From: Pseudomonadota bacterium
GTDB lineage: Bacteria > Pseudomonadota > Gammaproteobacteria > Pseudomonadales > Moraxellaceae
Assembly: GCA_021804565.1 (NCBI GenBank)
Contig: JAJZHK010000025.1
Location: 1 to 41,678 of the forward strand
Length of the DNA: 41,678 nt
Direction: 5' to 3'
The notes below the pieces were generated by a model. The model saw only the letters and a program-made list of their open reading frames with translations. It was not told where the DNA came from and did no database searches. Of this stretch, positions 17,779 through 26,643 are shown piece by piece; position 1 is the stretch's first letter; each line of letters starts with the position of its first letter. Position numbers and translations under genes: made by a program.

Positions 17779-20109
17779 ATGTCCTTGTGGCGGCGTTGTG
17801 TGTCCATGGTGGGCGCGTGCGGTTTGTGTGGGGTGGCCTGGGCGGGTGATCCCGCAGCGGCCGATGCGCATTTGCAAGGTCAGGTCAGCGATGCGCTCGG
17901 CCAGGCGGTGGCCGGCGCCCGCGTCGATCTTGAGGATGCCCAGGGCCAGCATCAGGTGCTCTCCTGTGATGGGCAGGGACGTTTTCAGTTTGATCATCTG
18001 CGCCAGGGGCCTTATCGCCTGCAAGCGCAGCTGTCGCCTTATGGCGAGGCCGCCGTCGTGGTGCAGATCCGGCCAGGGATGACGCTGCGCCAGGAGCTGA
18101 CGCTGGCCTCGTCGCAGGCTGTGCAGGTCAAGGCCCATGTCCGCCATGTCCGGCGGCGCCTGGGTCTGGCGGAGAGCACCGGGACCTCCGACTATGCTTT
18201 GTCGAGCAAGGCGATAGACGCTTTGCCGGCCGGCGAAAATACCGCCTTCAACCAGGTCTTGCTGCAGGCGCCAGGGGTTGTGCAGGACTCTTACGGCCAG
18301 GTGCATGTGCGCGGCGACCATGCCGACCTGCAGTATCGCATCGACGGTTTCATCCTGCCTTCGGCCCTGGCCGGCTTCGGCGCCTCCTTCGACACCCGCT
18401 TTGCCAGCAGCATCGATCTGCTCACCGGCACCCTGCCGGCGGCCTATGGCGAGCGCACCGCCGGGGTCGTCGATATACACACCCGTCCGGGTCCGTTTCA
18501 GTCGGGCGGCGAGGTCGGTGTCTACGCCGGCAGCAACCAGACCGAAAACCTGCACGGCGAGTGGATGGGCCATGAGGGTGCGCTCAATGCTTTCGTGACA
18601 GGCACCGTGCAGCGTAACAATCTCGGCATCGACAACCCCACAGCCTCGGTCAATGCCGTGCACGACCACACCCACCAGGGTGACGCACTCGCCTACGTCT
18701 CCTGGGATCTGTCACCCGGCAACAAGCTGGTGCTGATCGCCGGCAGCACCACACAGTACTTCCAGATCCCCAATGTACCTGGGCAGGCGACCGCCTATAG
18801 CTTGGCCGGGGTGCCGGCTTACAACGCGGCGGCGCTCAATGAGCAGCAGTACCAGCAGCTCAACTATGTCCTGCTCGGTCTGCAGGGCTGGGCGAATGGC
18901 TGGTCCTACCAGGCGGATTGGGTCAATCGCTATTCGGCGGTGAATTTTGCACCGGACGTCGCCGGCGACCTGATGTTCAATGGGATTTCCTCGGCGGTGC
19001 AGCAGAGCAGCTGGCTCAATGGCCTGCAGATGGATGCGCACCGTGCCTGGGGCGAGCACCATGTGCTGCAACTGGGGATGTACGCCACGGTGGAGTCCTT
19101 GAACAACCAGGCGCAGCTGATGCTGTTCCCGGCCAATGCCCAGGGCCAGCAGTCCAGCAATGTTCCCTATCCGGCCGGCAGCTATCAGGACAAGATGGCC
19201 TACTACAGCAGCGCCTACGTTCAGGATCGCTGGCAGCTGCAACCGACCTGGACGCTCAACTACGGCCTGCGTCTCGATGAGCTGCACGCTTATGCACAGG
19301 GGGGGCAGCTGAGTCCACGCATCAACGTCGTCCATCAGTTTGCGACGGACGCCAGCTGGCATGCCGGCTACGCGCGCTATTTTACGCCGCCGTCGACGGC
19401 GATGCTGAGCACCCAGGATCTCGCGGCGGTGACCGGCAGCACCAGCCAGCCGGATAATTTTCTGCAGGGGACGGTCAAGCCCGAGCGTGACGACAGCGTC
19501 GATATCGGCTGGCTGCTGCACCCCACCTCGATCTGGAGTCTGGGTCTGGACGCCTACGGCAAGCTGGCGCATGACCTGATCGACGAAGGCCAGTTTGGCG
19601 CGGCGATGCTCTATACCCCGTTCAACTACAGCCAGGGCAAGGTCTATGGGCTGGAGTGGAGCAACCAGTGGCATGTCGAGCACTGGGATGCCTATTTCAA
19701 CGCGGCGCGGGCGACCGCCTTAGGGCGGCAGATCGAGTCCAGCCAATACACCTTCAGTGTCCCCGAGCTTGCTTATATTCAAAATCACTGGATCCATCTC
19801 GATCATGATCAGACACTGACGGCATCGGGGGGCATGAGCTACACCCGGGCGAGCCAAACCTGGGGCGTCGACATGCTCGCCGGCAGCGGCTTGCGGCGCG
19901 GTTTTGCCAATACCGCCAGCATGCCCGGCTACACCCAGTGGAATCTCAGCTGGGCCGAGAAACTGGGCCATGGTCTGGAGTGGCGCTTGAGTGTCATCAA
20001 TGTCTTCGATCACGTCTATGAACTGCGTGACGGCAGCGGTGTCGGTGTCGGCGCCCCCCAGTTTGGCCCCCGTCGTGGCTATTTTGTAGCCGTCGATCAA
20101 CATTTTTGA
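17779..20109 (+). CDS. TonB-dependent outer-membrane receptor
   Basis: A 776-residue outer-membrane transporter. It has a signal peptide (cleavage after about AWA, residue 22), a carboxypeptidase-regulatory-like Ig domain (about 30-108, LQGQVSDALGQAVAGARV), a plug (about 145-245, with VHVRGDHADLQYRIDGF) and a long barrel ending in Phe, the usual signal for barrel assembly. No canonical TonB box is obvious before the plug. The substrate is unknown. The gene is followed by exbB, exbD and tonB, so it probably has a dedicated energy complex. The small His/Cys protein upstream hints at a metal or metallophore. Confidence 0.85.
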   Translation: MSLWRRCVSMVGACGLCGVAWAGDPAAADAHLQGQVSDALGQAVAGARVDLEDAQGQHQVLSCDGQGRFQFDHLRQGPYRLQAQLSPYGEAAVVVQIRPGMTLRQELTLASSQAVQVKAHVRHVRRRLGLAESTGTSDYALSSKAIDALPAGENTAFNQVLLQAPGVVQDSYGQVHVRGDHADLQYRIDGFILPSALAGFGASFDTRFASSIDLLTGTLPAAYGERTAGVVDIHTRPGPFQSGGEVGVYAGSNQTENLHGEWMGHEGALNAFVTGTVQRNNLGIDNPTASVNAVHDHTHQGDALAYVSWDLSPGNKLVLIAGSTTQYFQIPNVPGQATAYSLAGVPAYNAAALNEQQYQQLNYVLLGLQGWANGWSYQADWVNRYSAVNFAPDVAGDLMFNGISSAVQQSSWLNGLQMDAHRAWGEHHVLQLGMYATVESLNNQAQLMLFPANAQGQQSSNVPYPAGSYQDKMAYYSSAYVQDRWQLQPTWTLNYGLRLDELHAYAQGGQLSPRINVVHQFATDASWHAGYARYFTPPSTAMLSTQDLAAVTGSTSQPDNFLQGTVKPERDDSVDIGWLLHPTSIWSLGLDAYGKLAHDLIDEGQFGAAMLYTPFNYSQGKVYGLEWSNQWHVEHWDAYFNAARATALGRQIESSQYTFSVPELAYIQNHWIHLDHDQTLTASGGMSYTRASQTWGVDMLAGSGLRRGFANTASMPGYTQWNLSWAEKLGHGLEWRLSVINVFDHVYELRDGSGVGVGAPQFGPRRGYFVAVDQHF

Positions 20110-20122
20110 GGATGTGAACATC

Positions 20123-20755
20123 ATGCCGTGGATCAATCAGGCCTGGCAGGCCTTGCAACTGGGTGGGCTGATCATTCTGCCTTTGTCGGTGCTGGCGGTG
20201 CTGGCGCTGGCGGTGATCGCCGACAAGATCTGGCTGTACCGGCGCCAGGCCTATCTGCCGGCGTCGCTGCGCGATCTCATCGAAAGCTGGTCCTTCGACT
20301 GGCAGGAGCTGGCACAGGCCAGCGCGCAGCTGTCCGCCCAGCATCATTTTCGGCAACTCTTCGAACTCGTCCTCAGTCTGCGCGAGCGGCCTTTGTGGTG
20401 GATCGAGTCGCGCGTCGCCGATCAGGCGCAATGGATGGAAAAAGATCTGGCCCGGCGTCTGTGGCTGCTCGAGACCGTGGTGACGGCGGCGCCTTTGATG
20501 GGCTTGCTGGGCACCATCCTCGGCATGATGCACGCATTTCGACTGATCGGCGGCCATGGTCTGGTCAATCCGACCGGGGTCACCGCCGGGGTCGCCGAGG
20601 CGCTCATCGCCACCGCTGTCGGCCTGTTCATCGCCCTGGTCTGCCTGTTTGCTTTCAACTACCTGTCACGCCAGCAGGCGGCCACGATGGATGAGGTGGA
20701 GCGGCTGTCGACACGCCTGATCGACCACATCCGTCTGGACCGGGAGGCCGCATGA
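20123..20755 (+). CDS. exbB: ExbB/TolQ-family proton channel subunit
   Basis: A 210-residue inner-membrane protein of the MotA/TolQ/ExbB family. It has three membrane segments (about 13-33, 113-135, 155-180). The hallmark APLMGLLGTILGM is in the second, and EALIATAVGLFIALV is in the third. With ExbD it should use the proton gradient to energise TonB. I prefer the ATG at 20123, 9 bases after GAGGAT; a GTG at 20114 is too close to that site. It lies 13 bases after the receptor stop and overlaps exbD by 4 bases. Confidence 0.88.
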   Translation: MPWINQAWQALQLGGLIILPLSVLAVLALAVIADKIWLYRRQAYLPASLRDLIESWSFDWQELAQASAQLSAQHHFRQLFELVLSLRERPLWWIESRVADQAQWMEKDLARRLWLLETVVTAAPLMGLLGTILGMMHAFRLIGGHGLVNPTGVTAGVAEALIATAVGLFIALVCLFAFNYLSRQQAATMDEVERLSTRLIDHIRLDREAA

Positions 20756-21150
20756 AGCTGCGCCGGGTCCGCAGCCCGGGCAAGGGCAGAATAGAGATCA
20801 TCCCGATGATCGATGTCATGTTCTTTTTGCTGGTGACTTTCATGCTGGCGTCCTTGTCCCTGCAAAACATCGACACCTTGGGGATCCATATGCCGCAAGG
20901 TCAGGCCCAGGCCCTCAGCCACCAGGAGCCCTTGACGTTGAGCATAGACCGTCAGTCGCACCTTCGGCTTAACCGGCAAAGCGTCAGCCTCGACCAACTC
21001 GCCGCCAGCATCGCGCCACGTCTGCCCGCCGATCATACCCTGATCGTCGCTGCCGACAACGCCACGCCACAAGGCACCGTCGTGCAGGCCATGCTGCATG
21101 CGCGGGCGGCAGGTATCGAGCACTTCATGATTGCCGTCAGTCATGAGTGA
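20752..21150 (+). CDS. exbD: ExbD/TolR-family protein
   Basis: A 132-residue protein with one membrane segment (about 18-38). Its IIPMIDVMFFLLVTFM carries the essential Asp21 of the ExbD/TolR proton path. The periplasmic domain (about 45-132) has the family pattern up to ADNATPQGTVVQAMLHARAAGI. The ATGA overlap with exbB and the 8-base overlap with tonB show translational coupling. Confidence 0.9.
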   Translation: MKLRRVRSPGKGRIEIIPMIDVMFFLLVTFMLASLSLQNIDTLGIHMPQGQAQALSHQEPLTLSIDRQSHLRLNRQSVSLDQLAASIAPRLPADHTLIVAADNATPQGTVVQAMLHARAAGIEHFMIAVSHE

Positions 21151-21766
21151 ACGTCGTTTTGCCTGCTTGCTGCTGGCGGCGGCCTTGATCTGGCCGCTGC
21201 TGCTGACCCTGCTCCTGCTCTTGATCACGCAAACCCCTACGCCCGCTGAGCCGAAAATGGTCAGTGCCGCTGTGCTGGTCCTGCCGCCGCCGGCGCCGCC
21301 GCCGCCCTCCCATCCGGCGCCGCGGCCCCGCGCCGTCGCGCCGCATCCGGCCTTGCCGGCGAAAGCGATGACACCGCCACCACCACGGCCACAGCCGCCG
21401 GCCCCAGCACCTGCAGCGCACCCGCCGGCGGTACCGGTGCCCACCCCACCGCCCACACCGCCGAGCAAGGCGCCGCAGGCGGTGTCTTTGGGGCGTGATG
21501 ATAGCGGCGTCAAGGTGCTGCACCAGGAGGTCCCCGATGTCCCTGATGACCTCGCCGGATCGCCCTTGCAGGTGCAGGTGGCCCTGCGTTTCCTCGTCCA
21601 CGCCGACGGCAGTTTCACGGTCAAGCTGCTCAAAAGCTGTGGTCAGCCTGAACTCGACGCCATCGCCCTGCAGGCGGCGCAGCGATGGCGCTTCGCCCCG
21701 GCGGTGGTCGGCGGTGTCGCCAGCGCAGCGCAGCTGGATGTCGTGATCCCCTTCGAGGTCGACTAG
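21143..21766 (+). CDS. tonB: TonB-family energy transducer
   Basis: A 207-residue protein: an N-terminal membrane anchor (about 8-28), a periplasm-spanning Pro-rich region (about 48-120) and a C-terminal TonB domain (about 145-205, [20 protein letters not shown] then [13 protein letters not shown]). The start at 21143 overlaps the exbD stop by 8 bases. An upstream in-frame ATG at 21131 would overlap further. The anchor lacks an obvious SxxxH motif, which in classical TonB contacts ExbB. It probably serves the receptor encoded in the same cluster. Confidence 0.86.
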   Translation: MSERRFACLLLAAALIWPLLLTLLLLLITQTPTPAEPKMVSAAVLVLPPPAPPPPSHPAPRPRAVAPHPALPAKAMTPPPPRPQPPAPAPAAHPPAVPVPTPPPTPPSKAPQAVSLGRDDSGVKVLHQEVPDVPDDLAGSPLQVQVALRFLVHADGSFTVKLLKSCGQPELDAIALQAAQRWRFAPAVVGGVASAAQLDVVIPFEVD

Positions 21767-21782
21767 CGGCGCTCGGGCGGCC

Positions 21783-21811
21783 TTGCGTCGTCGGTGGTCT
21801 GCCGCTAGAAT
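21783..21811 (+). promoter_or_regulatory. rpmE promoter
   Basis: TTGCGT (21783-21788) and TAGAAT (21806-21811) are separated by 17 bases, leaving a leader of about 125 bases before rpmE. It separates rpmE from the tonB cluster. I saw no clear L31-binding structure in the leader. Confidence 0.6.
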
Positions 21812-21944
21812 GGTCGGCCTTGTTGTGCCCGGCTCTGGCAAATTGGCCTCGGTGGGCCAAAAGAATGGCGATCTCGTGCCCGCAAGCCCTACGGCGACGC
21901 GGAGCAGCGAGCTCAAAACACCCCGTTCTTTCGGAGTTAAGATC

Positions 21945-22163
21945 ATGCGCGCTGATATTCATCCCGCTTATGAAGAGGTCCAGGTGACCTGCTCGTGCGG
22001 TAATTCCTTCACCACCCGTTCGACCCTGTGCAAGGCCATCCATCTGGACGTCTGCTCGAAGTGCCATCCCTTCTACACCGGCACCCAGAAAGTGGTCGAC
22101 ACCGGTGGTCGTATCGAGAAGTTCAACCAGCGCTTTGCTGGCCGCTCCTTCCGCAAGAACTGA
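21945..22163 (+). CDS. rpmE: 50S ribosomal protein bL31 (zinc-binding form)
   Basis: A 72-residue ribosomal protein bL31. It begins [20 protein letters not shown] and carries all four zinc ligands (Cys16, Cys18, Cys37, Cys40), so it is the zinc form rather than the Cys-less RpmE2 that replaces it in zinc starvation. [18 protein letters not shown] is the family signature. Start at 21945 with CGGAG upstream. It has its own promoter and is followed by a stem-loop. Confidence 0.96.
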   Translation: MRADIHPAYEEVQVTCSCGNSFTTRSTLCKAIHLDVCSKCHPFYTGTQKVVDTGGRIEKFNQRFAGRSFRKN

Positions 22164-22178
22164 TCGTTCTGGCGTCCG

Positions 22179-22202
22179 CTGGGGCTGTGTTCACGGCCCC
22201 AG
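22179..22202 (+). terminator. stem-loop after rpmE
   Basis: CTGGGGC and GCCCCAG pair around a 10-base loop, 16 bases after the rpmE stop. No T-run follows, so it is a weak or Rho-assisted terminator. Confidence 0.45.
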
Positions 22203-22315
22203 ACCTGCATCTCCCCCGGTGCGCAATATTAGTGCGTATTCACATCGTCAAGCTTGCCTGAAAGAAGTCGCTGCAGGACAATATCCTCCCTATTTAGAGA
22301 TTTTAAGGAATCATC

Positions 22316-22840
22316 ATGGAGGAAGTACGCCGCTGGAGCGCGCCCACACGAGGCCTGCACAGTCTGATGCTGTTGATGTTCATCGCCATGTACGTGCTCG
22401 CCGAACTGATGGACTGGACACACGGCGCCAGCAAAGGTGAAGTCGTCGAGATTCATAAATCCATCGGGGTGCTGATCTTTCTGCTGGCTTTCGTGCGCCT
22501 GGGCTGGAATGTCACGCATGCCGGCCCGCAGCCTATCGGGACCCCGCAGCAGGCCAAACTGGCCAAGGGTGTGCACCATCTGCTCTATCTGCTGATGATC
22601 CTCATGCCGATCACCGGTTATGTGATGAGCCAGTTGCACGGCAAGGCGGTCGATGTCTTCGGTCTGTGGACCCTGCCGACGCTGATCGCGCCCAACCCGG
22701 GACTCAAGGAATTGTCGGAGAACATCCACTCGGCGCTGGGCACCGTCATCCTCATCGTCGTCGGCGGCCATGCCGCAATGGCGCTCTACCATCACTTTAT
22801 GCTCAAGGACGACACCCTGCGCCGCATGTTCAGGGGATGA
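22316..22840 (+). CDS. cytochrome b561 family protein
   Basis: A 174-residue di-haem membrane cytochrome of the bacterial b561 (CybB/YodB) type. Four membrane segments are seen (about 13-33, 48-66, 86-105, 138-160). Candidate haem ligands are His15, His47, His87 or His88, and His152. In E. coli, CybB oxidises superoxide and passes electrons to ubiquinone; some relatives serve other electron routes. A TAAGGA ribosome site precedes the ATG, and TTGCCT-17-GACAAT upstream may be its promoter. The 3' end overlaps the converging gene by 11 bases. Confidence 0.85.
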   Translation: MEEVRRWSAPTRGLHSLMLLMFIAMYVLAELMDWTHGASKGEVVEIHKSIGVLIFLLAFVRLGWNVTHAGPQPIGTPQQAKLAKGVHHLLYLLMILMPITGYVMSQLHGKAVDVFGLWTLPTLIAPNPGLKELSENIHSALGTVILIVVGGHAAMALYHHFMLKDDTLRRMFRG

Positions 22841-23249
22841 CCAGAACCACCCTGATGTCGCGGGGCAGGTCGCTGCTGTCACGGACGTAGCCGATGGCGT
22901 TGTGATCGTGCTCGATCTGGCTGATGACTGCCGCATCATCAGCCAGCGAGGGTGGCGGTGAGCCGGCGCTGGTAAAGACGATGCGCGCCCAGTAAGCGCG
23001 CATCTGCAGCGCCGATTTGTTCGCGACATTCGCATAGAAGTATTCACGCAGGCTGGCGTTGTCATAAGGATGCGCCGCACGGCCGTCAGGAAAACTGGCG
23101 ATGTCATGCAGGAACAGGTGACGCACGTCGGCAGCGTTGAGCACGAGCAGCGGATTGCTGGCATGGATGATCACGTTCAAGGCCAGACAGCGGGTGACGC
23201 TGAGGAGCATCATGAGCTGGAGCGCGCGGCGCTGGACGTTTTTCAGCAT
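22830..23249 (-). CDS. small periplasmic phosphate-binding-like protein
   Basis: A 139-residue protein with a signal peptide (about 1-23, LQLMMLLSVTRCLA). The remainder resembles one lobe of a PstS-like periplasmic binding protein: VIIHASNPLLVLNAADVRHLFL, then a YFYANV-K-W segment and an IGYVRDSS end. Stand-alone proteins of this size are common in gammaproteobacteria and are not complete ABC-transport binding proteins. It lies 11 bases after the porin gene, on the same strand, so the two are probably co-expressed. Ligand unknown. Confidence 0.65.
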   Translation of the reverse strand: MLKNVQRRALQLMMLLSVTRCLALNVIIHASNPLLVLNAADVRHLFLHDIASFPDGRAAHPYDNASLREYFYANVANKSALQMRAYWARIVFTSAGSPPPSLADDAAVISQIEHDHNAIGYVRDSSDLPRDIRVVLVIP

Positions 23250-23260
23250 GGACAGGCCCC

Positions 23261-24478
23261 CTAGAAGATGACGTCCAAGGCTGCACCGAGCAGCTGGACA
23301 TGGGCGCTGTCATGAACAAACTGACTGCTGGCATTGATGAAGGGGCCTATGGCGTCTTCAGGCTTGATGAAATAGGTGTACTCCAGTTTCAGTGCGGCAT
23401 TGGTTTTCAGGTCCCAGCGCAAGCCCAGCGACAGCGCATTGATGTTTTGCGCTTGCGCCAGCCCGGTGTCGACGCCATTGACGATAGCTGCCGCCGGACT
23501 GCTGCTGTTCAGCATCGGCAGATTGTAGCCGGTGGTGCTATGGATGTGGTCGTACTGGGTGTAGAGGGCGAGGTCTTGCCAGTGTCGTCCGAGATTGACG
23601 TAGCCCCCGTAGAGGCTCTGAATGAGCTGGCCCTGGGCATCGCGGCGGCCCAGCTCGCTTTGCAGCCACCAGGTCCCGTCGTCATAGGTGTAGCCGGCGC
23701 CGGCAAAACGGGCCTTGAGCCCATCGATGACCATGTTCGAGGCGATGGTCGCCGCACCGGGCACCCCGGCGCTGAGCAGCTGGCTGAGGCCCTGCTGGTA
23801 TTGCCCAAGGACGGAGCCTGAGCCGCTGATGGTGACCTGGTTGTAAACCAGGCGCCAACTGTGGTTGCGCCAGTTGACGCCGATGTTGGCGCCGCCTTCG
23901 TGAAAGTGGTAGTGCACCACCCCCGCCGCATAGCTCAGCTTCAGGTCGCTTTGACCGCCGATGAGATTGATATGGTAGGTGGCGTCACCGGCGCGCAGAT
24001 CGTAGCTGAGGTCGCCGCCGTTGATGTATTCGATGGGGTCGGTGACATAGATCACCGGCAGGTTGAGCATCATGCGGCTGTAGCCGATCTCGCGCGACTC
24101 GGACATGAGAAAGGTGTTGTTGCTGATGCGGCCGAAGCGCAGATGCAGATCGCTGCTCGGGCTGTAACGCAGATTGACCCATTCCGGGTAGGGGGCGAAG
24201 TCGTCGTGGCTGAGTTCGCGATCGACCACCTGAAAGGTCGCCTGCCACTGTTCGGAAATAGGGCTGACGGCCTGGACGCCGAACACCGAGGCCACCGCAC
24301 CGCTACTCGCCGTGCTGCGCCCTACGCCTACGCCCTCCTCGGAGGCGTTGCGCCAGTCGGCACCGCGCTGGCCGTTATGTTCGTAGGCGAGGGTGGCAAA
24401 GCCGGAGAACTCGACGGGGACGTCGGCTTGCGCCGCGATGGTTTGCAGCCCCAGCAGGATCACGCCATAACGGATCAT
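23261..24478 (-). CDS. outer-membrane beta-barrel protein (porin-like)
   Basis: A 405-residue protein from the ATG at 24476-24478, which has AAAGGA upstream. The signal peptide is about 1-18 (YGVILLGLQTIAAQA). Alternating aromatic/hydrophobic strands follow (FSGFATLAYEH, LHLRFGRI, WRLVYNQVT, ALKLEYTYF), and the last residue is Phe, as in barrel proteins. It belongs to the porin-like group that often sits with a small periplasmic binding protein, as here. Specificity is unknown. Confidence 0.7.
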   Translation of the reverse strand: MIRYGVILLGLQTIAAQADVPVEFSGFATLAYEHNGQRGADWRNASEEGVGVGRSTASSGAVASVFGVQAVSPISEQWQATFQVVDRELSHDDFAPYPEWVNLRYSPSSDLHLRFGRISNNTFLMSESREIGYSRMMLNLPVIYVTDPIEYINGGDLSYDLRAGDATYHINLIGGQSDLKLSYAAGVVHYHFHEGGANIGVNWRNHSWRLVYNQVTISGSGSVLGQYQQGLSQLLSAGVPGAATIASNMVIDGLKARFAGAGYTYDDGTWWLQSELGRRDAQGQLIQSLYGGYVNLGRHWQDLALYTQYDHIHSTTGYNLPMLNSSSPAAAIVNGVDTGLAQAQNINALSLGLRWDLKTNAALKLEYTYFIKPEDAIGPFINASSQFVHDSAHVQLLGAALDVIF

Positions 24479-24537
24479 TTTCCTTTCCAATGCAACTCCT
24501 CCTCCCAAGATAGCATGTGTGGCACGGAAAACCACTG

Positions 24538-25254
24538 TCAGCCGAGATCCCCGTAGCGGTGCTGCAGGATGCTGAGGGCCACCAGCGGTGCGGTTTCGGT
24601 GCGCAGGATGCGCGGGCCCAGGCGCAGTCCGCGGTAAGCGTGCTCCTCGGCAAGACGCAGTTCAGCGGCACTGAAGCCGCCTTCCGGACCGACCAGCAAT
24701 TCGATCTCGGCGTGCTCAGGCGGCGCTGCCAGAGCGTCATCAGCGCGAGGATCGAGGATGTAGCCGGGGCGGCTGTGCGTGCGCAGGTGCTCGGCCAGGC
24801 TGAGCGGAGCGCTGAGCGCGGGCAAGACGCTGCGGCCGCATTGCTCGCAGGCGCTGATGAGAATCTGTCGCCAATGCTGCAGCTTGCGTTCACGGCGGTC
24901 CTCCTCGCGCAGACGCACCTCACAGCGCTCGCTGCTGAGGAGGTGGATGGCATGGACGCCGAGCTCGGTGGCTTTTTGCAGGGCCCAGTCGAGACGGTCG
25001 CCTTTGCTCATGACCAGGGCCAGATGCAGGCGTAGCGGTGACTCTGCCAGGCCGGCCAGACGCTCGCTGACCCGTGCCTGCGCCCGTCGCTTTTCGAGGC
25101 TGTGCAGCTCGGCCCGATAGTCGCAGCCGTCGCCATTGAACAGCGTGATCTGGGCGCCAGGCTGCAGGCGCAGGACCTGCAGATGACGGATGACCTCGTC
25201 GCTGAGATCGATCGTTGAGCCCACGTGCAGGCTCTGTTGCAGATAAAAGCGCAT
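24538..25254 (-). CDS. rsmE: 16S rRNA (uracil-1498-N3)-methyltransferase
   Basis: RsmE methylates U1498 of 16S rRNA with S-adenosylmethionine. The 238-residue protein has the PUA-like N-terminus (HLQVLRLQPG) and the SPOUT knot motifs ALQKATELGV, LLVGPEGGFSAAE and LGPRILRTETAPLVAL. Length is typical. It starts 8 bases after the bioA stop, so it is probably read in the metF-bioA unit. Confidence 0.94.
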   Translation of the reverse strand: MRFYLQQSLHVGSTIDLSDEVIRHLQVLRLQPGAQITLFNGDGCDYRAELHSLEKRRAQARVSERLAGLAESPLRLHLALVMSKGDRLDWALQKATELGVHAIHLLSSERCEVRLREEDRRERKLQHWRQILISACEQCGRSVLPALSAPLSLAEHLRTHSRPGYILDPRADDALAAPPEHAEIELLVGPEGGFSAAELRLAEEHAYRGLRLGPRILRTETAPLVALSILQHRYGDLG

Positions 25255-25262
25255 GGGTCCTC

Positions 25263-26642
25263 TTAGGGTAAGGCGATGCTGGTGTCGGCACCGTCGCTGC
25301 GCTGGCCGGCGCAGGCGATGGCGACAGACGTTTCGAGGACGGCAAAGATGCGGTCGATATCATCATCTTCAACGATATAGGGCGGCATGATGTAGACGGT
25401 GTCGCCGATAGGCCGTACCAGGAGCTCACGCTCACGCGCCGCCCGGTGCAAGAGCAGACCCCGTCTTTGCCGCCAGTCGTAAGCTTTTTGCTCGGCATCG
25501 ACCAGTTCAAAGGCGAGGATCATCCCGCATTGGCGCAGCTGGTGGACATGGGGTGAAGACGACAGCTGCTTGCCGTGGGCGGCCATACGGGCCGCCTGTC
25601 GCCGGTTGCGGGCGAGGATGTCCATGGAGCTGAACAGGTCCAGCGAGGCGAGGGCGGCGCGCGCCGCCAGGGCATTGCCGGTATAGCTGTGCGAGTGCAG
25701 GAAGCCTTTCAGGGTTTCGTAGCGGTCATAGAAAAGCTGGTAGATGGACTCCTGCACCATGACCACCGACATCGGCAGGTAGCCGGCGGTCAAGGCCTTG
25801 GACAGGCAGAGAAAGTCAGGGCTGATCTGGGCCTGCTCACAGGCGAAGAAGGTGCCGGTGCGGCCAAAGCCGACCGCGATCTCATCACAGATGAGGTGGA
25901 CCTGGTGGCGGTCACAGGCAGCGCGCAGCAGTTGCAGGTAGACGGGATGGTACATGAGCATGCCTGCGGCGCCTTGTACCAGCGGTTCGATGATGACCGC
26001 AGCGAGCTCATCGGCGTGCTCGGCGAGGGCCTGCTCCATCCGCACGAAAGCCTGCCGGCAGTGGGCCTCCCACTGCGCCACCGGCAGACCGCGGCAGTCG
26101 GGGCCGTCGACGCGCAAGGAGGCTTGCAGCAAGGGCGCATAGGTCGACGAAAACAGGGGAATGTCGGTCACACCGAGGGCGCCCAGGGTCTCGCCATGGT
26201 AGGCATGGCGCAAGGACAAAAAGCGGTGCTTCTGTTCTCGCCCCTGGTTGCGCCAGGCGTGCTGGCTCATCTTCAGCGCCACTTCGACGGCGGCGGCGCC
26301 GTTGTCGGCGTAGAAGCAGCGCTGCAGTCCAGCTGGGGCGAGGGCGACCAGCCTTTCACTCAGTTCGACCAGGGGGGCATGGGTGAAGCCGGCGATCATG
26401 ATGTGGCTGAGCTCATCGATCTGCGCCTTCAGGGCAGCGTTGATGTCAGGGTGGCCATGACCGAAGATATTGACCCACCAGGAGCTGATGGCATCGAGGT
26501 AGCGCCGCCCTTCAAAATCGTGCAGCCACAGCCCCTGCGCCGACCGGATGGGGATCAGCGGCAAGTGCTCATGGTCGTGCATCTGCGTGCAGGGATGCCA
26601 GACATGAGCGAGATCGCGCTGCATCCAGTCGGCGTTGCTCAT
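25263..26642 (-). CDS. bioA: adenosylmethionine-8-amino-7-oxononanoate aminotransferase
   Basis: BioA is the PLP enzyme that converts KAPA to DAPA in biotin synthesis, using S-adenosylmethionine as amino donor. The 459-residue protein has the BioA signature SSWWVNIFGHGHP (about 53-65), HAYHGET, Asp253 (ICDEIAVGFGRTG) and the PLP lysine Lys282 (LSKALTAGYLP). It is longer than E. coli BioA (429) mainly at the C-terminus. The start is one base after the metF stop. No other bio gene is in view. Confidence 0.93.
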   Translation of the reverse strand: MSNADWMQRDLAHVWHPCTQMHDHEHLPLIPIRSAQGLWLHDFEGRRYLDAISSWWVNIFGHGHPDINAALKAQIDELSHIMIAGFTHAPLVELSERLVALAPAGLQRCFYADNGAAAVEVALKMSQHAWRNQGREQKHRFLSLRHAYHGETLGALGVTDIPLFSSTYAPLLQASLRVDGPDCRGLPVAQWEAHCRQAFVRMEQALAEHADELAAVIIEPLVQGAAGMLMYHPVYLQLLRAACDRHQVHLICDEIAVGFGRTGTFFACEQAQISPDFLCLSKALTAGYLPMSVVMVQESIYQLFYDRYETLKGFLHSHSYTGNALAARAALASLDLFSSMDILARNRRQAARMAAHGKQLSSSPHVHQLRQCGMILAFELVDAEQKAYDWRQRRGLLLHRAARERELLVRPIGDTVYIMPPYIVEDDDIDRIFAVLETSVAIACAGQRSDGADTSIALP

Positions 26643-26643
26643 C

